Below, piece after piece: positions 14,563 through 20,200 of a stretch of DNA of 21,754 nucleotides; position 1 is the first letter of the stretch; every line of letters begins with the position of its first letter. The notes below the pieces were generated by a model. It saw only the letters and a program-made list of their open reading frames with translations, made no database searches and had not been told where the DNA came from. A program made the translations under genes and the position numbers. This DNA comes from a virus: positions 1 to 21,754 of the IMG/VR virus record IMGVR_UViG_3300037091_000067; one strand, written 5' to 3'.

Positions 14563-15420
14563 ATGATTGAACAGAATATAAATATTTTAAGACTAAACAA
14601 GCAGACGCTACTTTTTGTTAGCGAGGGAAGCGAGGACGTAACCGCTCACAAATTTACTTTTGTGGTAAAGCGTGACACCGAGCTAACATCACCGAGAGTA
14701 ATTGAGAAGAAAAATTTAGTAGCGGGCGGCAGCGATAGTGAGCTCGCAGTTGTTTACGACAGCGTGTCTAAGACCCTCACTATTAACGTGTATCTTACAA
14801 AGTCAGACACCGAAGGGCTCACAAGTCTGAATTATTACTACGATATTTTAGAGGAAATTCCAGACGATCTTAATTCCGGTACAACTTTATTTATGGGCTC
14901 TGCTACTTTGGAACCGACAGTACAGTCACCGTCGGACGGTGTTAGCTTGCCAGAAAATTCACTGAGGTACGCAGCCGTGACCGCTTCGGACTTTAACGAT
15001 AACGATATTATCGTAAAAAAAACTATTGGAGGTATTCCGGTATTTACAGGTCAGTCTCCTGCCGAATTAAACGCCAGTCTCCCAGTTGCTAAAAGATACG
15101 TCAATACTATAGACATGGATAGTGGAGTACCCACCCCAGCAACCCCTATGGTAAATACGATTGGGGCTATTGATTGGCAAAAAAGTACGGCAGGGATTTT
15201 AAGAGGAACATTAACTGGGGCATTTCCCAATACAAAAACATTTGTGAGCATAAATAATATTGTTATGGGGGATGGAGAGATTCCCTTTTATGTCTCCCAT
15301 AATCCAGCGGGTAATGATTATGTGGAGATCGAATTTCAATCTTCCGCTAATCCGGGCGTACCTGCGGATGTTGACCTGCCATCTCGATTTGAAATATCTA
15401 TAGAAGTTTTCCCCGCATGA
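14563..15420 (+). CDS. BppU-like tail-fibre/baseplate protein with a chimeric C-terminus
   Basis: The 285-aa protein has an N-terminal beta-rich domain (about residues 1-118: KFTFVVKRD, LTINVYLTKSDTEGL, LNYYYDILEE, GSATLEPTV) that resembles the BppU N-terminal type domain found at the base of phage receptor-binding proteins. The C-terminal half (from about residue 185) is another beta domain, rich in Gly, Pro and Thr. The DNA changes near 15100: the first part uses codons like the head genes, while the second is richer in GGG and A/T-ending codons. This suggests recombination swapped the distal domain. The ATG follows AAGGAT. The stop overlaps the next start (ATGA). Confidence 0.6.
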   Translation: MIEQNINILRLNKQTLLFVSEGSEDVTAHKFTFVVKRDTELTSPRVIEKKNLVAGGSDSELAVVYDSVSKTLTINVYLTKSDTEGLTSLNYYYDILEEIPDDLNSGTTLFMGSATLEPTVQSPSDGVSLPENSLRYAAVTASDFNDNDIIVKKTIGGIPVFTGQSPAELNASLPVAKRYVNTIDMDSGVPTPATPMVNTIGAIDWQKSTAGILRGTLTGAFPNTKTFVSINNIVMGDGEIPFYVSHNPAGNDYVEIEFQSSANPGVPADVDLPSRFEISIEVFPA

Positions 15421-16310
15421 TAACCAATATTTACATATATGGCAATGATGAACACGCTTTAGATGTCTATGGTTCTTTTTGTCAAGGACTTGCTGATTGT
15501 GGTTCTGGTTGGACTGGAAGTGTAGTCTATGGAGCTTCTAATATAGCAACCGCTTTAGGATTAGGTTGTCAATTATATATTAAAAGCTATACGGGAATGT
15601 CGGGTATGATTGCAGAGGCATTAGCAAGTTATCCTGATATAGTTACTTTTATGCCAGCAGGCTCGAATACGCCAAACGATCATGTATATAATTCAAATGG
15701 AATATTACCAAATATAATTGTAACGGGTGCGGGGATAACATCAAATTTAACAGGATATGATATTGAATTTTATAGTCATGACTCCATAGATAATGATAGT
15801 CCCGATTTAAGTTCATTTTCAAATGGATATATAGCGGGAGTACTGACTTACATTACAAATTATTTGAATGTGAATATTTGGACAGCAAGATATTTATTAA
15901 GAGTGGCTTTAGGCAATAGTTGGACTCCGCAAAATGGATATGGGAAAGTAACCCCTCAAATTGCAGAAACAGCGATGGGATTATATAATCCATTAACTGA
16001 TTATAATGCTTTAGACCCATTTATTGCTCGTCTCGGAACTATAGGAACAATTACCGGAGTAAAGACAGATCAAAACGTCGTGCTAACTTTAAGCCCTGTT
16101 ACCAATGCGACCAGCTACGAGATCAGGAAAAATGGAGTTTTACTCGCGGTTCAATCAGGGTTAACATATACGGACGCACTTACGGCGAGTTCTGTTTACG
16201 ATTACAGGGGGAAGTTTACAAATATATATGGAGAGGTAGAGTATTCGGAGTATTCGGATTCAATCGAAATAAAATTTTGCACTTTTAATACCATAGCGAT
16301 AAGGAGTTAA
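15417..16310 (+). CDS. Subtilase-like (probably degenerate) domain plus FN3-like domain
   Basis: In the 297-aa protein residues 18-26 (YGSFCQGLA) line up with the HGTHVAGIA box of subtilases with Tyr for the catalytic His; AGSN (81-84) falls where the oxyanion-hole AGN is expected; SFSNGYIAG (133-141) matches SFAAPHVAG, keeping a candidate Ser133; and WTARYLLRVALGNSW...NGYGKV resembles the final helices. No catalytic Asp box (DTG) is seen, so proteolysis is doubtful and a structural or binding role is more likely. Residues from about 207-287 form an FN3-like beta domain (VTNATSYEIRKNG). Codon use shifts near 16025, between the two parts. Assignment is by eye and needs a structure prediction. 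Confidence 0.5.
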   Translation: MITNIYIYGNDEHALDVYGSFCQGLADCGSGWTGSVVYGASNIATALGLGCQLYIKSYTGMSGMIAEALASYPDIVTFMPAGSNTPNDHVYNSNGILPNIIVTGAGITSNLTGYDIEFYSHDSIDNDSPDLSSFSNGYIAGVLTYITNYLNVNIWTARYLLRVALGNSWTPQNGYGKVTPQIAETAMGLYNPLTDYNALDPFIARLGTIGTITGVKTDQNVVLTLSPVTNATSYEIRKNGVLLAVQSGLTYTDALTASSVYDYRGKFTNIYGEVEYSEYSDSIEIKFCTFNTIAIRS

Positions 16311-16616
16311 ATGTTTAGCGCAGCCACAGTTAAAAAAGTTTTACAAATAAATGATACGTCAAAAGACGTTGTACTCGATACTTTAATTTTATCAGTCAGC
16401 GACTTCATAAGAATATACTGCAAAGATACGTTTGAGACTATCCCTGCGGGCTTGCTATTACCCTTCTCTCAAATGATTGGACATATACTTAATACTAAAT
16501 TTATGAGCGGTACAAGCAGCGAGTCTTTGGGAGATCACAGCATAAGCACGAGCGCTGACTTTCCTCCGGCTATGCTTAAGATGCTATCACCGTATAGAAA
16601 AGTGAAGTGCTTTTAA
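16311..16616 (+). CDS. Head-tail connector, SPP1 gp15 / HK97 gp6-like
   Basis: The 101-aa helical protein begins with helices (VKKVLQIND, VLDTLILSVSDFIRIYC) and ends with SESLGDHSISTSADFPPAML and a YRKVKCF tail, which match gp6/gp15-type connector proteins (SESxGDYS, then a PYRR-like end). These form a ring below the portal that closes the filled head. The ATG follows AAGGAG. It overlaps the next gene by TAATG. Gene order (connector, then closure) is conserved in this phage group. Confidence 0.82.
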   Translation: MFSAATVKKVLQINDTSKDVVLDTLILSVSDFIRIYCKDTFETIPAGLLLPFSQMIGHILNTKFMSGTSSESLGDHSISTSADFPPAMLKMLSPYRKVKCF

Positions 16617-16930
16617 TGGTACAAGATTTTTTTGACAATACCGTTTTATATGAGAAGAAAACTAAGACGAGTGACGGACTCGGAGGCTTTACGGCTGTAT
16701 GGGGAGGCACAGGCAATCAGTTTTCAGTTAAATGCTATAAGAGGCAGCTAAACGCTAACGAGATCAGAGTTGACGATAAACTTAAGGCTATCTGTACTGA
16801 AAGAATTTATTCAGAATTAGTCACAGTCGATAATACTTGGAGAGCAACCGTGAACGGAAAGATTTATGAAATAACCGGCGTCTTAAACCGTCCTGATTAT
16901 ACTCAGGCAGACGTAAGGATTCTCGAATAA
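16616..16930 (+). CDS. Head closure / head-tail adaptor, SPP1 gp16-like
   Basis: The 104-aa beta-rich protein has the usual adaptor pattern: an early LYEKKTKTSDGLGGFTAVW, a middle YKRQLNANEI and a late KIYEITGVLNR. This fits the head-tail joining family (SPP1 gp16 type), which seals the head and links it to the tail. I use the ATG at 16616, overlapping the connector stop as TAATG; a GTG at 16607 in the same frame would add three residues. The stop also overlaps the following start, so connector, adaptor and transglycosylase are probably coupled. Confidence 0.78.
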   Translation: MVQDFFDNTVLYEKKTKTSDGLGGFTAVWGGTGNQFSVKCYKRQLNANEIRVDDKLKAICTERIYSELVTVDNTWRATVNGKIYEITGVLNRPDYTQADVRILE

Positions 16931-17340
16931 TGAACGAAAATTTATACGACTCGTTATTTATTAAATATGGAATACTCCGCAGTATTGATCCCTTGTTGTT
17001 AAAGGCTCAGGTCAAACAGGAAAGTGCTTTTAATCCTCTGGCAGTATCGAAGTGCGGAGCGAAAGGATTAGCTCAATTTATGCCCGCTACATGGGCTCAG
17101 GTCGGAAAGGGTGATATATTTAACCCTGACTCAAATATCAGAGCGCAGGCAGCCTATATGAGTGCTCTGATGAGAGAATTTAAGGGAGATACTGAGAAAG
17201 TTCTCGCTGCTTATAATTGGGGAATGGGAAACGTATTGAAATTAAAAGTTTTTGCTCTCTTGTATTTACCGGAGGAAACACATCACTACGTTTTGAATAT
17301 TGAAAAATATTATGATGAATATAAAAAGGGGTCCGTATGA
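16930..17340 (+). CDS. Lytic transglycosylase (SLT family), likely lysis enzyme
   Basis: The 136-aa protein is a compact SLT-type transglycosylase: catalytic Glu31 in KQESAFNPLAVS, then GAKGLAQFMPATW (about 44-56) and AAYNWGMGNV (about 93-102). It cleaves peptidoglycan between N-acetylmuramic acid and N-acetylglucosamine. It lacks a signal peptide or wall-binding domain, so it would need a holin for release, and holin-like genes follow directly. It could alternatively be a virion-associated enzyme for DNA entry, given its position among neck genes. All key motifs are present. Confidence 0.9.
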   Translation: MNENLYDSLFIKYGILRSIDPLLLKAQVKQESAFNPLAVSKCGAKGLAQFMPATWAQVGKGDIFNPDSNIRAQAAYMSALMREFKGDTEKVLAAYNWGMGNVLKLKVFALLYLPEETHHYVLNIEKYYDEYKKGSV

Positions 17341-17426
17341 TAACAGGAATAATAATCTTTGTAGTAGGATTGGGAAGTTACATAGCGTTTTTGCTGTTTC
17401 CTCCAAAAGACAAAAAGACAAAATAA
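17337..17426 (+). CDS. 29-aa single-membrane-span protein
   Basis: An ATG overlapping the transglycosylase stop (ATGA) opens 29 codons: a hydrophobic segment IIIFVVGLGSYIAFLLF (about residues 5-21) and a charged tail PPKDKKTK. It is too short for most gene finders. Its place between the lysis enzyme and a holin-like gene suggests a small lysis helper or pinholin-like peptide, which is inference. Confidence 0.6.
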   Translation: MITGIIIFVVGLGSYIAFLLFPPKDKKTK

Positions 17427-17432
17427 TCTTAA

Positions 17433-18005
17433 ATGGATTTAACTAATAAAAATAAAAGTTTTTTTGAACTCAATGAGCAAGATAGCAATGTCGGACACGA
17501 GTTACCCGATTACGTAAAAGCCGACTCACTTGCTCATTCTGAGTTAAATAGTAAGTATGAAATTGTAAAAAATAATTCTATCAATTCAATAATAAAAAAA
17601 GAGGTTCAAATGACAAATTTATTAAAGCCTATTGGCTATTTAATAGCTTTGGTTGCAGCTTTCGTATTCGCATTATTCTTTCCTCACACTACTTTTGAGG
17701 GTTCCGCTATCGGTATCGTAACAACCCTTACAGGATTGTTAGGTCTTACCGATTGGAGAACTCAGTTCGATAATTTCGAGGGTTACTTCAAATCTAAAAC
17801 ACTTGTCGGAGCTCTGTTAGCTTTAATCCCTGCCTTGGGCTTTTGCGTAATAAGTCTATTCGGTGTTGTGCTCCCTTCATGGGTGCAGACTCTTTTGACA
17901 TGGATACTAACTGCGGGAGGCGGTACTTCCCTAGTTGGAATATTTGCGGCTAACGCTAAAGCGACTCCTGTATCTACGACTCCACCCACAGGTTTGAGTA
18001 AGTAA
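17433..18005 (+). CDS. Multi-span membrane protein, holin-like, with possible second start
   Basis: The 190-aa product has a polar N-terminal part (1-59) and three to four membrane segments: about residues 63-84, 91-106, 126-148 and 155-171. The tail is polar. An in-frame ATG at 17610 has a clear GAGG site (17601-17604) and would give a 131-aa protein starting just before the first span, whereas the ATG at 17433 has no evident site. Two products from one frame would recall dual-start holins. Its place after a transglycosylase supports a holin role, but no family signature is seen. It overlaps the next gene by TAATG. Confidence 0.6.
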   Translation: MDLTNKNKSFFELNEQDSNVGHELPDYVKADSLAHSELNSKYEIVKNNSINSIIKKEVQMTNLLKPIGYLIALVAAFVFALFFPHTTFEGSAIGIVTTLTGLLGLTDWRTQFDNFEGYFKSKTLVGALLALIPALGFCVISLFGVVLPSWVQTLLTWILTAGGGTSLVGIFAANAKATPVSTTPPTGLSK

Positions 18006-18319
18006 TGGTAGCAATCAATCTGACCGCTATTCAGTTACTAATCGGCATAATTACCGCTATTGGTTGGGTTGGTATTCAGGTTGGGCTTCAATGGGCTTTT
18101 AAGAAAGATGTTAATATCAGACTGAAAGCCCATGAGGACAAAATTAAAGAACTCGACGCAGCCAGAGAGAGTAATAATCTCTTATTGGTTAAGATCAGTA
18201 CAATACTTGAAATTGTACAGGAGCACACCTTAACCGTACAGGCAGACACAAAAGAGAACGGTAAGAAACTCGATGCTATGAAAGATTTTTGCAGAGTTAA
18301 TGAGATAATACCGAAATGA
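18005..18319 (+). CDS. Membrane-anchored coiled-coil protein (holin accessory or spanin-like)
   Basis: The 104-aa protein has one N-terminal membrane segment (about residues 7-29) followed by a heptad-rich, charged helix (about 36-95: KAHEDKIKELDAARESNN and onward). This resembles inner-membrane spanins or XhlA-like lysis accessories. No partner outer-membrane spanin is adjacent, though the lipoprotein at 5906 is another membrane-anchored product. It starts by TAATG overlap and ends by ATGA overlap with the gp10-like gene, so lysis and neck genes are translated as one unit. Confidence 0.55.
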   Translation: MVAINLTAIQLLIGIITAIGWVGIQVGLQWAFKKDVNIRLKAHEDKIKELDAARESNNLLLVKISTILEIVQEHTLTVQADTKENGKKLDAMKDFCRVNEIIPK

Positions 18320-18747
18320 GTGAAGTAAAAGTAACAAGCACTTGGAGAATACCTGAGTTCATGGTTAAGGTAAAAGAAAATTTAAGAGATAAACTTATCC
18401 TTGTCGGTGTATTCGTACAAGGCGAGGCTGTTAGCCGTTGTGTCGTGGGTTCATATCCACAGGGAAGCGGCAGAGTGGGAGGACGGCTAAGAGGCTCGAT
18501 CACTTACGCAACTGAAAATGAACGTTCGGGGGTGAGACCCGAAGGTCAGCCAGCAGCTTCATCAGGAGACGGACTTCAAAATAACGCTCCTGAATTATCG
18601 GTACGTATCGGCTCTAACGTAGAGTACGCTCCTTACGTGGAGCTTGGTATCGGGGGTAACGCTCCAAATGCAATGTTTTTAAGAGGAGCGGTTGAGGAAA
18701 ATCTTGACAGAATAAAACAGCTATTAAACTTGGAGGCTTCTTCTTAA
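18316..18747 (+). CDS. HK97 gp10-like neck/tail protein
   Basis: The 143-aa protein has the pattern of the HK97 gp10 family: an N-terminal helix, a SYPQGSGRVGGRLRGSI box (about 50-66), then RIGSNVEYAPYVELGIGG (about 96-113) and a final helix. These proteins act at the head-tail junction. It follows the lysis-like genes by ATGA overlap although its natural neighbour is the adaptor at 16616, so the lysis genes appear inserted between them. The loop at about 73-90 is rich in Gly, Ser and Pro. Confidence 0.82.
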   Translation: MSEVKVTSTWRIPEFMVKVKENLRDKLILVGVFVQGEAVSRCVVGSYPQGSGRVGGRLRGSITYATENERSGVRPEGQPAASSGDGLQNNAPELSVRIGSNVEYAPYVELGIGGNAPNAMFLRGAVEENLDRIKQLLNLEASS

Positions 18748-19217
18748 TGAATAACATGTATAATAAAACTAAAGCTCAAATTATGGCTGTTTATAGTGCT
18801 AACACGGACGCAGGCTTTTTGAAAAACTTGCTCGGAGATAATTTTTTCTATGCAGAGAAACCAGACGATAATTTGGAGAAAACTTACGGAGTATTCCAAT
18901 TAACCTTTCCCGATAATAAAAAGGATTCAGCAGATAAATTTGAAACGGTTTTAATGCAGATAAATTTATATGACGAGTCGGAAAGTTCGGAGGCGGTCGG
19001 AAATTTAGCGGCAGCAGCAGAAAAAACTTTTAACGCAATTCAGTCTTTAATGAGTTTTACTCAGATAAGCGGGACAGTCGGGCATACCGTAACTACAACT
19101 ATTGCATACGTAACGAAATCCAAAAGAGATTTTACTCGTTTCGTTCCACGTGTGGATAAGGTTTGGACTTCGGTACTTCAATACCGGATTAACTTACAAA
19201 TTTTTGATGAACAGTAA
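18747..19217 (+). CDS. Tail terminator/completion protein-like
   Basis: The 156-aa alpha/beta protein lies between the gp10-like and tail tube genes, where a tail terminator (SPP1 gp17 / lambda gpU type) is expected. The order helix (NKTKAQIMAVYSAN), strand (YGVFQLTFPD), strand (FETVLMQINLYDES), helix (EAVGNLAAAAEKTFNAIQ), and late strands (SVLQYRINLQIFDE) suits that fold. No exact family box is seen, so the role rests mainly on position and fold pattern. It starts by TAATG overlap. Confidence 0.6.
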   Translation: MNNMYNKTKAQIMAVYSANTDAGFLKNLLGDNFFYAEKPDDNLEKTYGVFQLTFPDNKKDSADKFETVLMQINLYDESESSEAVGNLAAAAEKTFNAIQSLMSFTQISGTVGHTVTTTIAYVTKSKRDFTRFVPRVDKVWTSVLQYRINLQIFDEQ

Positions 19218-19247
19218 TTTTTTTTAATCACTTAAGTAGGAGACATA
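19216..19247 (+). promoter_or_regulatory. U-rich leader plus ribosome site (copy 3, tail tube gene)
   Basis: After the stop there are eight T, then AATCACTTAAGTAGGAGACATA and the ATG at 19248. It is a close match to the coat-gene leader at 10872. No stem precedes the T run. Both serve abundant virion proteins. Confidence 0.55.
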
Positions 19248-19634
19248 ATGACAGGCGACGTAATCACAGGGATTTTAGGGACTATATCTTTCGGCAGCAC
19301 GCCGACAGCAGTTAAAATAACAAAGTGGAGCTTGAAAAAATCAGCTTCACCGATAAACGTAAGCGATAACGGCTCGGCTGGCTTCGAGGAATTTAAGCCC
19401 GCTAAAAATATCGGCTGGACTGGTTCATTCACAGGGTTTATGAGAGTTGGCGTAACACCTCCTGCTATAAACTCAATAGTAGCGTTCTCAGGTGTAGCCG
19501 ACACAGGCTCGACTTACTCCGGTAACGTTATTATAACTGAGGAAGGCTTTGACGTTGACACCGTTGGCGGCAACGCCGTACAGGTCAGCAGAAACTTCAC
19601 CGGAACAGGAACTTTAACGGAAGTACATACCTAA
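19248..19634 (+). CDS. Major tail protein (tail tube)
   Basis: The 128-aa beta-rich protein starts with a Gly/Thr-rich strand segment and ends with a pattern seen in small tail tube proteins (SGNVIITEEGFDVDTVGGNA, then VQVSRNFTGTGTL). Tail tube monomers stack as hexamers to form the channel. Short length and lack of an Ig-like domain suggest a minimal tube protein. It lies just before the tail chaperone pair and tape measure gene, the standard order. The U-rich leader like that of the coat gene fits a protein made in high copy. Confidence 0.78.
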   Translation: MTGDVITGILGTISFGSTPTAVKITKWSLKKSASPINVSDNGSAGFEEFKPAKNIGWTGSFTGFMRVGVTPPAINSIVAFSGVADTGSTYSGNVIITEEGFDVDTVGGNAVQVSRNFTGTGTLTEVHT

Positions 19635-19637
19635 TAT

Positions 19638-20000
19638 ATGATTAGAGCCACGAAATTTATCGAAGGCTTTGGCGTCCTCTCTGAGCGATCAGCAGAGGAC
19701 GTTTTATCACTTGCGGAATTTGCTAAAAAGAACGCAGATAAGCCAGCAAGTAATTTAATTGTATGCGCTACTACTATCAGTCAGTCGCTCAGGTATAATT
19801 ATGACTGTATCAAGTGGCATGGATTTATTAAAAAATGGGAAATGAGAAAACTGCTTAAACCAAATTATTTGCTTAAAATATTTTCTCAGTCTCAAATTTT
19901 TGATCTGTACGCAGAGGCTTTATTACTTGAGGGCGTGGACGTAAAAAAAAAAGTAGCGGAGATAGCAAACGAATTAGTCGAGTCACCTCAAACACCTTAA
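19638..20000 (+). CDS. Tail assembly chaperone (gpG-like), zero-frame product
   Basis: The 120-aa mainly helical protein lies between the tail tube and tape measure genes, the position of lambda gpG. Near its end it reads through an A10 tract at 19943-19952 (VKKKV) and stops at 19998-20000. gpG-type proteins bind the tape measure protein during tail assembly and are not in the final virion. Start ATG 19638 is three bases after the tail tube stop; the ribosome site is weak. No sequence family was recognised; the call rests on position, size and the frameshift arrangement. Confidence 0.72.
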   Translation: MIRATKFIEGFGVLSERSAEDVLSLAEFAKKNADKPASNLIVCATTISQSLRYNYDCIKWHGFIKKWEMRKLLKPNYLLKIFSQSQIFDLYAEALLLEGVDVKKKVAEIANELVESPQTP

Positions 20001-20200
20001 TAGCTCACTACTGTAATATATCTTACGAAAAAACAGAGAAGCGTTTAATAACTGAATACAGAGAATTACTTGACAGGGCTATTGCTTTAATGAGTTACGT
20101 GCATAGCGGAAAAATTGATCTTGAAACATACACGGATAGAAAACAATCGGCAGAAATGGACTATCAGAAATTCATAAACGAAGGAGGCACTCTTGAGTGA
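19638..20200 (+). CDS. Tail assembly chaperone fusion (gpGT-like), made by -1 frameshift
   Basis: If ribosomes slip back one base in the A10 tract (19943-19952), reading continues in an open frame to TGA at 20198-20200, giving about 187 aa: the first 104 residues of the G-like protein plus about 83 more (from SSGDSKRISRV to NEGGTLE). The -1 frame is closed by TGA at 19928-19930 and has no good start in the extension, so a separate gene is unlikely. The T-like part is helical and charged. In lambda the GT fusion bridges the tape measure to tail tube subunits. The fusion ends inside the tape measure start region. Confidence 0.78.
19929..19952 (+). other. Programmed -1 frameshift site (A10 slippery tract with upstream SD-like element)
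   Basis: In the zero frame the tract reads GTA AAA AAA AAA G, which contains the A AAA AAA heptamer that allows tandem -1 slippage. GAGGG at 19929-19933, nine bases upstream, resembles the Shine-Dalgarno-like stimulator of E. coli dnaX. I see no strong stem just downstream. Transcriptional slippage on A10 is an alternative route to the same fusion. Confidence 0.78.

Noticed and set aside
16239-16261. Direct repeat of GTATTCGGA
   Set aside because: It encodes a short Glu-Tyr-Ser repeat in an FN3-like domain and gives no sign of a mobile or regulatory element.
12201-16310. Diversity-generating retroelement acting on the fibre-like genes
   Set aside because: No reverse transcriptase, template repeat or A-variable target repeat was found in the window.
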